Shown: positions 20,786-31,100 of the stretch, one piece after another
Numbering within the stretch: position 1 is the first letter of the stretch
How the letters are laid out: the number at the start of each line of letters is the position of its first letter
NCBI GenBank assembly: GCA_003427395.1
Contig: BFEA01000476.1
Location: 468,085-515,856, forward strand
Source of the DNA: Chara braunii
Lineage: Eukaryota; Streptophyta; Charophyceae; Charales; Characeae
DNA: 47,772 nucleotides
Direction of reading: 5' to 3'
Program-made: the position numbers and the translations under genes
Notes under the pieces: model-generated
What the model saw: only the letters and a program-made list of their open reading frames with translations
Database searches by the model: none
What the model was told of the DNA's origin: nothing

Positions 20786-20924
20786 GATATGTTGGCGCCA
20801 CTGTTATCTGGACTTTGTCACCAACTACACCATTTACAGAAGGTACAGCAGGTGATTCTTTCTGGCTGGGTGGAAATTTTGAGAGCAGGCATTGTCCCTG
20901 CATCATGAGTGTGGCACAAGTGTG

Positions 20925-21835
20925 AACACCAAGAACGGCCTGACATCGGCCCGCTAGGCCGCGGCCTTTTGAAGACCAAGGGGCCCCAGCAAGCAAAATG
21001 CCCACCCTACGTGAAGCGGGGCCTGATTTCGTACAGGGGTCCCATTTTTGTCATTTCTGCATTGTTGGGCACCAGACAGTTGTCACGCGCCAGTTGGTTA
21101 CACAGGCATTCCTCACGGGCATCGGAATCTTCGATGAGCCCACCAGGCTCTTCTACGGCTTGATGTGAAGCTACTGGGCCACACGCATGCCAGGCCCAAG
21201 CAGCCCGAGGCAGGGCTGCACTTTCCATATAGGAAAGTGCCCTGCCCAGAGAGGGCACATTCTGGCCTGGCAGGGAATGCGGCCACACTGCTGCTTTGTA
21301 GAGTGAGCATGCTGCATTAACGCTGGCCAGAGGCGCACACGGGCGCAGGAGGTGAGAGGGGAGCTGTGGTGGCAGCGGGCGCACGGCGGGCGCATGCTGG
21401 TTTGGTGATGGTGGGCTTCAGGAGAGGAGGCGAATGCTGTGGGGAAACAGGGAGTGATGAGGGGAGAAGAGACACGTACCTGGCGTATGCTGGTTGTCTG
21501 CATTGGCGACGTCGTCACATACATTGGTCTTCAGCTCGAAGTGACTCCCAGTGCATATACGTAGTAGTGTAGGCTTAGTATAGTTGCTGAGTAGGATGGG
21601 CTGGGTGCTGAGCGCGCCAATCAAGACGAGCGGCATTGGATACTATGCTGGTCTCGCGAGAGAGTGTCAGCATTGACATTTGAGTTCATTGCATTGCTCT
21701 TGTTTGGCCGGCATCTCGGTGCATTGGGGTTTTCTGCTTGGTACACGTACTACACGACTATCTGGTCTACAGCGTGTTACTGCAATTTGGTTTTCTGTCT
21801 ATAGCTCTCGCTCATATTCCTTGCAAATACTTGTC
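20925..21835 (+). repeat. ~1-kb dispersed repeat of unknown type, copy 1
   Basis: Landmarks in order, shared by copies 1-4 to differing degrees: CCCTACGTGAAG, GCCAGTTGGTT, a TATAGGAAAGTGC hairpin-like spot, TACCTGG, a GCGCC/GGCGC motif, and TTCCTTGCA at the end. In this copy CACTTTCCATATAGGAAAGTG is a perfect palindrome. Open frames differ between copies, so it is probably non-coding. Confidence 0.6.
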
Positions 21836-22087
21836 GGGCCGAGGCCGAGTTCTCAAGTCTGCTCACACTGGAATGTCCGCAACAGGCAATGACCCCGCCT
21901 GCATTTCTCTGGGGTTTTCTTGTAAATACAGTAGGTACTAGGTAGTAGAAAGACTATGAAAGTCTTCGTTTGATTTTTGTTTTTCCTCGTTGAAATTGTT
22001 GATTTGATTGGTTGTTTTGTTCGGTCCCTGTAGAATGTTTGTTGCAAGCCATACAAGATTTTGGTTACTTTTGTAGATTAGGGCTTG

Positions 22088-22135
22088 TCGCTCCCCAGAA
22101 TGGCAGGAGCCAGAACCGAGAGGTTCTGACTTTCC

Positions 22136-22169
<34 letters not shown>
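22088..22169 (+). mobile_element. short poly(A) insert with 8-bp repeats
   Basis: AGGGCTTG lies at 22080-22087 and 22170-22177. Between are GCTCCCCAGAATGGCAGGAGCC, similar to part of tail A, and an A run of about 31. Eight bases is short for a target duplication, so this call is tentative. Confidence 0.45.
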
Positions 22170-22172
<3 letters not shown>

Positions 22173-22177
22173 GCTTG

Positions 22178-23209
22178 ATCTGGACTTAGGTGGAATGACA
22201 GAGCTAGACTTAGGAGGTGGAAGGACTGATAGTAGTAGGACTGGAGTTATGTGGAATGATTAACAAAAATACAGGGACTGAACCGAGATGAGAAAAGGGG
22301 CGAATTCTGGTCATAGTCGTGGCCCAGGCTTTGCTTGGCCGGACAGCCTGTCAGCTGCGACCAACTTTGTAAGGGACACCGGGCGCGGTTCCGGGCAATG
22401 CTCTTTTTCCAAAAAAAAAAAAAAAAAAAAAAGCACAAGGCAGAGAAGGAAAAGGCATCGAGCCAAACAGTAGCAAGGCAAAAAACAGCAAACAAGAAAA
22501 ATATAAGTACCAAAATAACACAAAGCGAAGAAAAAAAAAACTGATGATGATTAAAAAAAAAAAAAAAAGGGACGATGATTAAGATTGTTTCAGCGGAATT
22601 GCACCGACTCATCAGGAGGCTGAGCCCTCGACAATCTGCGGTATTCTTGTATTGATGCTTCGGGTCATGGACTCTTTAAACCCCAGGCCGGTTGGACGTG
22701 GGCCGCATGCAGGCAACACCGTACAAATGGAATATGGCAGCACGACAACAACTCAGGGACGCAACAGGCGATGCTAACGGGGGCAGCCCAACTATACAAT
22801 GCCACAGCGAACTGCATGAAATGACGGAGCAAGTGGACGGGCGGCGAGGCAACAACACAGCGACACACAAGGCAGCAGAGGAGCGCGGACAAGGCAGTCA
22901 GCGTATCCAATAAAGACCAAAGCAATTTATCACCTACTCGCATCAGAAGTAGAAGCTCACAGAATGTTGGTTCCCACCAGCTGCTGAGCCAGGAAGCGAC
23001 AGTACCGAGTGTCTGTCATCATCCATAGACCATACGCACCCATAAACATCACGAACAGGATGTTCCCCCTCGGAGTACAGCAGGCATTCCAAACAATCAA
23101 CAACCAACTCTTTAAAAAAAAAACATTCTTTAGACCTGCTCCCGTGGACACAGAAATTAGTACTTAGAAAATCATGGGAATGTGAGGCTTATGCCCCTAT
23201 GAGCCCCTT
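22178..23209. other. intron sequence without clear genes
   Basis: Contains several A runs (22412-22432, 22531-22540, 22555-22568, 23114-23123) and otherwise unassigned sequence. The short open frames here are not conserved with anything I recognise. Confidence 0.4.
22555..22573 (+). mobile_element. poly(A)-only insert with 9-bp repeats
   Basis: GATGATTAA at 22546-22554 and 22574-22582 flanks A14 plus GGGAC. With so little sequence, slippage or chance are possible alternatives. Confidence 0.4.
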
Positions 23210-24131
23210 TCAGGACCTGCCAAGTATCACGTCGGCCGCCCTAAGTGAAGGCAGGCACGACGAGGGCCTGAGGGCCCCTATTTCGGTCACCACGCAACTC
23301 AAGGAAATTCAGGCCGTTGCGCAGCGCCAGTTGGTTGGAAGAACCCACGCCCTGGGCAACCTGTTTGAATGTATCGAAGGCAGGCCCAGGGCTGGATACG
23401 GGATGTGGGCCTAACACAGGCCGTTGACAGTTGGGCGCGAGCAACCACTACAGGCCCAGGGCCTGAGTGGTGTGGACTGGGCCTCAGCCTACCGGGGCCT
23501 ACCGGAAGCTTCTTGGGAAAGGCCCAGCGCAGCCTGGGACAGCAAGCAGGCAGGCCACTTCCATATAGCAAAGGGCCTGCCTCCGCATTTGGCATTCGGG
23601 TGCTGGCTGCATGCTGCGCAAGCGCTGCTGCGCTGAAGCTCGCCGGCACTCACGCGCTCACGGGCGAGCAGGAAGGAGCAGGCAGCCATAGCTGAGCTGC
23701 ACTGCTGTAAGCTGGGTGTGGCACAGGGTGGTCCTTGGGTGCAAGTGGCATCTGTGTGTTGGGGAACGAGGTTGTGAGTGAGGCGAGAGACATACCTGGT
23801 GCTGGAAGCGTGCGGCATTGGCCGCTATCTGCTCGTACTTCGGGAGAGCTGTTGTCATCAACTTCGGCATTGTAGTATAGCTAGATAGGATCTGCCATAT
23901 GTAGTCTGGGCGCCGAGCGCCAGATAGGATATCAACTTTGGTTCTTCGTTGATGATGATGATGGGACTATTTCAGCATTGTCAACTATGGACTCTTGGTG
24001 TGTTCTTATTTGGTGAAAACTCGTGATGCAATTCTGCTGTTGGTTTGAGGTCACGACTATCTGGACTCATATGTATGATGCTGTTTGATTGCTGAAGTTC
24101 GCTATTGCTCATCTTCCTTGCAGGAATGCAA
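23210..24131 (+). repeat. ~1-kb dispersed repeat, copy 2
   Basis: Has GCCCTAAGTGAAG, CAGCGCCAGTTGGTTGG, CCATATAGCAAAGGGCCTG, GGCAGCCATAGC, ATACCTGGTG, GGGCGCCGAGCGCC and ends CATCTTCCTTGCAGG, in the same order as the other copies. Confidence 0.6.
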
Positions 24132-24132
24132 C

Positions 24133-24167
<35 letters not shown>

Positions 24168-24168
24168 A
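24132..24168 (+). mobile_element. poly(A)-only insert with 10-bp target-site duplication
   Basis: AGGAATGCAA is found at 24122-24131 and 24169-24178. The insert is CC, 32 A and GGA. This is what remains when target-primed reverse transcription stops almost at once. Confidence 0.6.
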
Positions 24169-24224
24169 AGGAATGCAAGGCATGCGGCTTGCTGGCCCTG
24201 TCAACCATAGGCCCTGAAGCCCGC

Positions 24225-25155
24225 TGAGTCGCTGACCCAGAACTTTGAGCCCCCCGGGCCTTTTTCTGGATATAAACGGGGGATCCCACAGGCCCTGGGC
24301 ACCAGACAGGTACAGCCAAGTACAGGCCATGTGTGACCACGCCCTGGGGTCCATAGGTGCTACGAGGTGGGCCTTATGGCCAATGAGAATGCAGGGAACA
24401 GCGACATCCACATCGGGCAGTTGTGCCCTCAACCGAACGGGGCCCAGGGCGCGTTCCAGAAGGGCCCTGGGCACGGATACTGGAAATGGCCCAGAAGCTA
24501 CTACTGGGTACCACCGCACTCACGCGTCCAGGCCGGCCTGATTTTCCGTATAGGAAAGTGCTTGGCCTCGGTCGGGCATATTCTGGCCTGGAAGCTTATG
24601 CGTACGCAGTGCTGTGACGCTGGCTGGCTTGCACTCGCGCTGGAGCTGGCTGGGCTGGTGGAGAAGGCGCTGGCGGGGCGCTTGAACGCTGCCTGAGAGC
24701 AGCAGGCAGTGCAGCGGCGGCCATAGCCAGGCCGCTTGCTGGCTGTCGCTAGAAGGGAGTAGAGTGGTGGTCCTGGGGCATGATGACGCAGTGTGGGTGA
24801 GAAGAGGGTTGGGCGCTTACCTGGTGATGATGGTGTTGGTTAGTGAAGCTGACGTCTCCGTTCGTCATCTGGCAGTTGTACTTCATGAAGACATGTTGAC
24901 GTCATAGTTGGATAGGCGAGAGTCTAGGTGCCGTCAGATCGTAGTCTGTGCGCCAGGCGCCATGATAGATGGATACAATTACGGTGGAGGCGAGATATGG
25001 GCTGACATTGTCAATTGAGTTCATGGCTTTGCTCGTCTATTGGTGTGTACTTGGTGCCTTCTACTTTTCTGTTCGAGCACATGGCTTTCTGGCTTTCAAT
25101 AAGATGATACAATTTGGTTTGTGTACTTCGCATGGCTCATTTTCCTTGCAGGACG
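24225..25155 (+). repeat. ~1-kb dispersed repeat, copy 3
   Basis: Starts later in the consensus than copies 1 and 2. Has TTTTCCGTATAGGAAAGTGC, TTACCTGGTG, GTGCGCCAGGCGCC and ends CATTTTCCTTGCAGG, followed after 10 bases by an A-rich tract (25167-25189). Confidence 0.6.
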
Positions 25156-25226
25156 AACAACGTACGAAAAAAAAAAAGAAAAAAAAAGACGTGCATGAAA
25201 ATGAGTGGTTGTGGTTGTGGTTGTGC

Positions 25227-25228
<2 letters not shown>

Positions 25229-25295
<67 letters not shown>

Positions 25296-25305
25296 TGTGT
25301 TTGTG
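25229..25305. repeat. (TG)n microsatellite beside the IFT70 acceptor
   Basis: A near-pure TG run of about 77 bp with two TTTG interruptions at its 3' end. The acceptor GAATGTGCAG|GTGAAG follows about 20 bases later, so the TG run stands where a polypyrimidine tract is expected. Confidence 0.97.
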
Positions 25306-25324
25306 TATGCATGAGAATGTGCAG

Positions 25325-25546
25325 GTGAAGGATGCGACATTCAGCGAAGTTCTGGCGTTTTTAGATGCAGCGGACCTCCATGGAAAGTCTGTCATGACCA
25401 ATTTCGGCGGGGCCTCAAATCTAGTCGACACCTATGGCTCAGCCACAGCAAGTGCTGCCGGGCAACCGACTCCACCTCCGCCGGGTCGCTCGGTCTCTCA
25501 AGAGTCCCGTGCCCTCAAGCGCATGGTTCTCAGACTCAGAGACTAA
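25325..25546 (+). CDS. IFT70: IFT70/TTC30 terminal exon (73 codons and stop)
   Basis: The exon begins VKDATFSEVLAFLDAADLHG, the family's C-terminal helix pair, and continues with a Ser/Ala/Pro linker containing PTPPPPG. It ends SRALKRMVLRLRD before TAA at 25544-25546, resembling the conserved C-terminal basic helix. The 222-nt exon is in phase 0 with the exon at 16714. No obvious polyadenylation signal was identified in the following 300 bases (AT-rich spots are present but no clear AATAAA). Confidence 0.9.
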   Translation: MKDATFSEVLAFLDAADLHGKSVMTNFGGASNLVDTYGSATASAAGQPTPPPPGRSVSQESRALKRMVLRLRD

Positions 25547-26560
25547 AGCTCAATTGTAGCCAATCCAAGTACCTGCAATTTTGCTAAGGAGAATTCAGAA
25601 TTCTGTTTGCGGAAATTTTGCTAGACTTACAGAGACTAACTGGCGGGGGGTGTTATGCTTGTGGTCGGAAAGCATGAACCTGGTCATAATCATGGTCATG
25701 TACGTACGTTGTTAGCATCAACATAGCACTAGTGAGGCCTGCCCCTAACTGACAGATTTCACTGGTGCTGTGTTTTTGCTGTGTTTTTGCTGTGTTAACA
25801 TGCACACAGCCAGTTTTGTGACCAGATTCATCCTTTCTGAGTGCAAACATGTGCACCAGTGGGCCCTGGCTCTAACCGTTACGAGTATTGGGAGATGTGA
25901 TCTGTCAGTGTGGCAGTGGGTGACTTTTATCGAGGACGAAAACATTCTAAAATCAATGAAAATTTTGAAGTATTATAATATTATTGCTATTATATCATTA
26001 TATCATGGCTACGATAGGGACATCCGGAGCGCCATCCAGACGGTTTGGTCTGGAAGGTCCAGATCACCCGAATTTCAAGGGGAAAAAAAAAAAGAAAAGG
26101 TTTGGGAACCTTCTCCCCAAAATTGTTTTGGTGGTTTTTCAGGCCCATTTTTGTTTTCTCTTGCGGTCCGGTCGTGGTCGATCTGTTTAATAATTTATTA
26201 TATGTACCCAGTATTTCAATTGTTATTCATTTATTACTTTTCAAAAGTTTTTTTAAGTTTTTATAGCTTTTGACTTTTAGCTCAAGTTTGGTTAACTATG
26301 CCGACATGACTGTGAGGCAAAAGTGGTTTATATTGTCATTCTGCATAACATACTTTTTTTTTCAGATTTTTTGTGTTTTTTTTTAAGGTCCGGACATTTC
26401 CGGACCTGTTTACTGGTCTGGACCGTCTGGAACCATGCATGTCCGGAAGTCCGGACCCGACCGGTCCCCGAACATGAGCTGTCTGGGTCCGGGTCTGGCA
26501 TAGCCATGATCATTATTGTTGTATAATATAGTTACTAATAATTATGTAGTATGTACTCTG
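25547..26560. other. IFT70 3' flank and unassigned sequence
   Basis: Includes the presumed 3' UTR. A GTCCGGACC-rich stretch near 26390-26490 is full of short palindromic GGTCCGGAC words, probably an old foldback remnant. No other gene is visible. Confidence 0.4.
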
Positions 26561-26561
26561 T

Positions 26562-26565
26562 ACTG

Positions 26566-26611
<46 letters not shown>

Positions 26612-26612
26612 G
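26562..26612. repeat. (ATT)n microsatellite
   Basis: Seventeen or so uninterrupted ATT units. Confidence 0.97.
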
Positions 26613-26723
26613 TCTTTTTCTTTTTTTTTCTAACCAAAAAAGTCAGCTGGCCCAGTCGGATTTGTACCATTACAAATGGTATTGAGAAAAAAAAAAGGAA
26701 AGTGTAGTATCCCCCTGAGGGCA

Positions 26724-26780
26724 CGGCTGGAACGAGGTCCCACTAGCAAGGAGGATTGGGACTTGGATTCAGGAATCCTC
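26724..26780. mobile_element. MITE family P, end fragment
   Basis: GAGGTCCCACTAGCAAGGAGG followed by TTGG and ATTCAGGA matches one arm of the copy at 28886-29025; the rest is absent. Confidence 0.5.
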
Positions 26781-26941
26781 CTGACAACGCTACCTACTAC
26801 CTACTGAGTAGCCGAAACCGGTAGGGGAGAGGCCACCAGATTGTGGGCAGTTTCAATGGGTATATGAGCTCTGGAGATGGTGATATATTGTTGCCTTTTT
26901 CGTCATGAGCTTCGTAGGGTGAGCTTCTTTTTTTCTTCTTC

Positions 26942-27130
26942 TTCTTCTTTTTTTTTTTAACACCCCGGTCTATTCATGGGGAGCAGCACCTGCTGGGAAC
27001 CGACCCAACGTCCCTTATAATAAGATTGCATCAGATTACAAAACTGAGCATGCATTTTATGATACTTTTGAGAAATACCGGAGCCACTACCCAGCTTTGG
27101 TTGAAATATAATTCACAAGAAATTTATGAA
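26942..27130 (-). mobile_element. short retroposon with tail A
   Basis: A T-rich tract up to 26958 is followed by the tail A block (GGTCTATTCATGGGGAGCAGCACCTGCTGGGAACC) and ACGTCCCTTATAA. Further in is ACCCAGCTTTGGTTGAAA, as in the copy at 9918-10130. Confidence 0.6.
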
Positions 27131-27217
27131 ATTTATGAAATTTAAGAAAGACTATGAAATTCATGAACACCTGCAAGTCCTACGTCTACGTTATCCCTCA
27201 TTCCAGGTGACTATCGA

Positions 27218-27238
27218 CCTAAACCCTAAACCCTAAAC
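27218..27238. repeat. short interstitial telomere-like repeat
   Basis: CCTAAACCCTAAACCCTAAAC is three units of the plant-type telomere repeat. Such short runs are common inside genomes and do not mark a chromosome end. Confidence 0.85.
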
Positions 27239-27324
27239 TCCAAACTTAGCTGTGCTGTGTTTGTTGTCACAACCAGGCCTATACCTGGTCTCACGCCGCC
27301 AACATACTACTGTGAGGATTGAGC

Positions 27325-28375
27325 CCTCAATGGGGCCTTGCCAACATTCACATGTTCTGGGCTAAGGACCCCAACAAGCCTCGTGCCCGCCCTACGTGAA
27401 GGCGGGCCAGAATATCCACAAGAGGCCTTCCATTCAGCATTTCACGAAGTGGGTATCAGACAGTTGCCGCACGCCAGTTGGTTGGAGTGCATCATGAGCC
27501 CAGACTCCTGCAGAGGCAGTTAAGCCCAGGGCCTCAGTTGGTTGAGCCCTGGGCACCAGTCTGGGAGGCCGACACATCACACATTGGACGATGGCCTATG
27601 GAAAAGCAGCATTGTGTCGTAGAGGCAGAGCGAACCAATGGGAAACCGGAACGGGGTCTGAATCTGGACAATGGCCCTGGCCCAAGGGGCGCAACTGCAC
27701 TACCTGGGCCCCATCTGTGTTGTGCCTGGGCCCAGGCGCAGGCCCGAGGGAGGCCGCCCACACGCAGCAAGGCATATAGGCAGAATGTGCGAGTGGGCAG
27801 GGATCTTGGCCGATGCAGGCATTGCGGGCACGCTGCTGCATTGGAGCGCTAGTGCTTGCGCTACGCTCTGGCTGAGAGAAAGCTGGCTGGCGCTAAGCGG
27901 TAGGGCGCAGCTGGGGTGCAAGGTGCTGGCAGCCATAGCCGGGATGCAGGAGGGCGCAGAAGGAGGTGAGGGCGAAGGTGGTTTTCGGAAGAAGGAGGAG
28001 ACGATGAGTGGGAGTCAGGGAAGAGAAGAGGGGAGCGAGTGAGTACTTACCTGGTGTGCGAGAGGAAGTCGGCATTGGTGTTGACGTCAAGCACGCTCGT
28101 CTTCAAGTCATCCTGGTCGCGTCATGCTGTAGTTGTAGGGATAGGCTGTAGAGTAGATAGGGCGCCCGGCGCCGTTTGAAGAGAGAGCTACATTGGGTTC
28201 AGATATTGGTGTGGCCCTTCGGGCTTGGACATTGACTCTCGATTCTGCTGTATCGTTCTCAAATTGGATGGTTCCTTGGTTCCAATGTGCTATCTGCTCT
28301 TTGCTTGACTACATGGACTTCAGCGTGATTTGCAATTTGGATTTCTGTACTTCATTCACACTCATGTTCCTTGCA
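27325..28375 (+). repeat. ~1-kb dispersed repeat, copy 4
   Basis: Has CGCCCTACGTGAAGGCGGGCC, CACGCCAGTTGGTTGG, AGGCATATAGG, GGCAGCCATAGC, TTACCTGGTG, GGGCGCCCGGCGCC and ends CATGTTCCTTGCA, directly followed by a MITE. It lies outside the IFT70 introns, so the family is dispersed and not intron-specific. Confidence 0.6.
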
Positions 28376-28495
28376 CTACCGTCTTCACGCGAATAAAATT
28401 TATAAAACGCCCAGTGATTATCACGGCATCTGGACTGAAAGTTGTGCCAAATGCAGCTATAATGACCGGGCGTTCTGTTCGGGTGAAGACGTTAG
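28376..28495. mobile_element. palindromic MITE, family G, copy 2
   Basis: Shares the centre ATCTGGACTGAAAGTTGTGCC and the arm TATAATGACCGGGCGTTCT with copy 1. Its left arm is more damaged (AATTTATAAAACGCC). Confidence 0.8.
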
Positions 28496-28885
28496 GCTAC
28501 AGGGCAGTGCGACCCACCCAGCTCCGACCATCGTCGTCCTGGCAGCGAGCTGATGTGCATTGAAGCTATTGATTCATATCATTTGCTCACGGTCTACTAG
28601 ACATACAAGCTATGTGGATGGTTTTTTGGGTTGGATCTTTTGTGATATAAGCTCTATTGTGAGCTACTCCCTGTGGTGGACTGTACTCATCTGACTTATT
28701 CGGGATTATTGAGATAATTTTATTAATTTAATAATTATTTTGAATAGTGTATCTCGAAGACTTGGTTGGCGCTTGGTTGTGCTGATTTTGGTGTGCGCGA
28801 TAGCATCGTCGTGTGTATTGGTGTATGCTTCCCTATGCGATCCTCATGCTGAGACTGTTTGTGCCGGGTAGTCTGTCTTCTGTCC

Positions 28886-29025
28886 ATCCATCCACCCGTA
28901 TCTGGACGTGTTTGGGGCGAGGTGCAGAAAATTGGGATTCAACTGCTTTTCTGCATCTCTTTACGAAACACATCCAGATTCAGGAGCTCAATCCAACCCT
29001 CCTTGCTAGTGGGACCTCGCCCCAG
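28886..29025. mobile_element. palindromic MITE, family P, copy 2
   Basis: CTGCTTTTCTGCATCTC and CACATCCAGATTCAGGAGCTC match copy 1 in reverse orientation, and GGGACCTCGCCCCAG closes the right side. The outer part of the left arm is missing. Confidence 0.65.
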
Positions 29026-29284
29026 GTGGAGCAGTCGAAACTCTTCAGGAAATGGCCACTATCTTTGTGGACAGTTCTGTGCATGTTTGGAAATGTGCTC
29101 GGCTACTTGGGTCACCCGTCCATGCATCCGAGGCAGACAAGTCCCCCGGGGGTCACCTGCACAGGGAACCCCGTGCAGGCCAAAATCAGCCCTTACTTTC
29201 TTTTTTTTATTTTCCCCTGAGTGGCACACCTCTGCGCCCACCTGGCTCGGTCCAAGTCCGGGCTGATTTTCACTTATAAAATGC

Positions 29285-29975
29285 TTTCAGGTTCGCCCAA
29301 ACCAGACTCAAACAAACTCAGAAGAGTCAGAACAGACTAAAAAAGACAGACCCAAAACAGACTCAAACACACTCGAAACAAGTTGAAAACAGAATCAAAC
29401 AGTCTCAAATGGACCTGTAGACTAAAACACACTCAACAGAGTCTCAAACAGACTCACACACACTCAAAACAGGCCGAAAAGAGGCCCAAAACAGGCTCAA
29501 AACAGGCTCAAACAGGCTCAAAACAGGCTCAAAACAGGCTCAAAACAGGCTCAAAATAGGCTCAAAACAGGCTCAAACAGTCCGGTAACGGACTTGAGCA
29601 GACTTAAACAGACTCAAAATTGACTCGGAAGAGACTAAAACAGACTCAACAGAGTCTCAAACAGACTCACACAGACTCAAAACAGACTCACACAGACTCA
29701 AAACAGGCTCGAAACAGGCTCAAAACAGGCTCAAACAGTCCCGTAATAGACTTAAACAGACTCAAAATTGACTCGCAAAAGTCAGAACAGGATTGAACAG
29801 ACTCAAACAGACCCAGAGACTCAAAACAGACAAAACGGAAGCAAAACGGAATCAAAACGGAATCGAAATGGAATCAAAACGGGATCAAAACGGAATCAAA
29901 ACAGAACCAAAACAGAATCAAAACAGACTCAAGCAGACTGAAAACAGACTCGAACAGGATAAAGAGTCAAAAGAC
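29285..29975. repeat. 11-bp minisatellite (CTCAAAACAGA family)
   Basis: About 60 units built on CTCAAAACAGA, with blocks of CTCAAAACAGG in the middle and ATCAAAACGGA towards the end. Blocks of like variants show local spread. The 87-codon frame over the end (NQNRLKQT-like) is a by-product of the repeat. Confidence 0.9.
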
Positions 29976-30059
29976 TCAAAACATAATCATTCGCAATATA
30001 GTGTTAAGAATCACACGAGTCATTGTCGTCACTTCACAAACAGCCTCCCCGAATGACAA

Positions 30060-31062
30060 AAGTAGTAGGAGTTTTTTTTTTTGAGCTCCGTTGGAGCTCT
30101 GCGAGCTGCACCCAATGGACCAGCGGAGCCACTGGGTCTGAAAAGGGCCCATGGAGGCCAAAGGAGCAAAATCCGCCTGGCACCCCGCCCGGGGCATATG
30201 CATGACCGCGCGGCCTGGTGGCCTTCTCTGCGGCTCTGTGCGTCCGGCCAAACATCCTAAGAAATGTGTCTTTTTTTTTTGTTTTTGTTTTGCATATGGT
30301 TGCTCTTTCTTCGTGCGACCGATACAGAAAATTTTCCTGGCTTCATCTGTCATTTCTGTACTCGTGCTGCGCCTGAGTGTTGCCCCACCAGCGTATCTTA
30401 TCCAGAAGGACCGGACCTGAACACGGAGGAAATCAAACAAATAATAAAAAATCTGCAAAAAGCGACAGCGAGAAACCTGTAACAGATAGCACAATGCAAA
30501 TTTGAAAAACGTTTATTGCCTCGCAATCTTTTTTTTTGGTTTCCTTTTCTTTTTTTTTCTTTCCCCCCCCCCCTCTTTTTTTCCTTCTTTCCTTTTTTAA
30601 AGAAGTCGAGGTTGTTGTAGAGGTTGGAAGCCAGACTATGAAAGTCACCTTCCGCAGTCCGCCATTAGGTTATCCAGAAGAAGAAGGAAAAAAAAAAGGT
30701 TATCCAGATGGTCTACAGAGGGCCCCATTCCTTATGAGACCCCCTCCGCCACCCGCTCTCACAATCTTGCTGGAATACCTTTTATGCTCGTAAAGGGCCG
30801 CGTCATCATTCACAATTGTGACACGATTGCAGATGATATCTGAGAATTACAGCAAATCAAAATTGAAAACTTATTTTTGTCTTCCAACTGGTTTCCAACT
30901 TTCCACACGTTTCTAGCCTTTTTGTTATTTCTGAAATTCACTCTGTTAAATCTGTTTGCAGTTTTCTCTAGCAGGACCTTTTTCTCTGCTTCCAGGCCTC
31001 GTGCGGGTGGCTTCGAGGCCCTTCTTAAGCATGGGGTGGGACCTCCAATAATTGTCATCACC
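30060..31062. other. unassigned sequence
   Basis: GAGCTCCGTTGGAGCTC near 30081 is a small palindrome, and several T-rich tracts occur (30272, 30528-30595). No gene or known repeat recognised. Confidence 0.4.
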
Positions 31063-31100
31063 CTGTCTCTTATACACATCTAGATGTGTATAAGAGACAG
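31063..31100. other. Nextera mate-pair junction adapter (assembly artefact)
   Basis: CTGTCTCTTATACACATCT joined to AGATGTGTATAAGAGACAG is two 19-bp Tn5 mosaic ends back to back, the junction made when Nextera mate-pair molecules are circularised. It is technical sequence, not genomic. The bases on its two sides need not be neighbours in the genome. Confidence 0.97.

Larger units (their letters stand above)
16921..25324 (+). other. last IFT70 intron, 8404 bp, filled with transposons
   Basis: Defined by the exons on each side. Inside are a TTCCTTTTCC minisatellite, two abutting TTAA elements with a nested MITE, a 633-bp retroposon with a 17-bp target duplication, a palindromic MITE, a LINE fragment, three copies of a ~1-kb repeat and a long (TG)n that ends about 20 bases before the acceptor. 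Confidence 0.8.

Noticed and set aside
23369-23695. 108-codon frame in the ~1-kb repeat
   Set aside because: Not preserved in the other three copies of the repeat; GC-rich sequence alone explains the lack of stops.
25061-25431. His/Thr-rich minus-strand frames
   Set aside because: Translations of the (TG)n microsatellite.
27218-27238. Chromosome end or telomere
   Set aside because: Only three units, in the middle of transposon sequence.
29285-29975. CRISPR array
   Set aside because: Units are contiguous with no spacers, and the context is eukaryotic.
29793-30056. 87-codon Gln/Asn/Lys-rich frame
   Set aside because: Product of the 11-bp minisatellite; repeated codon pattern follows the DNA repeat.
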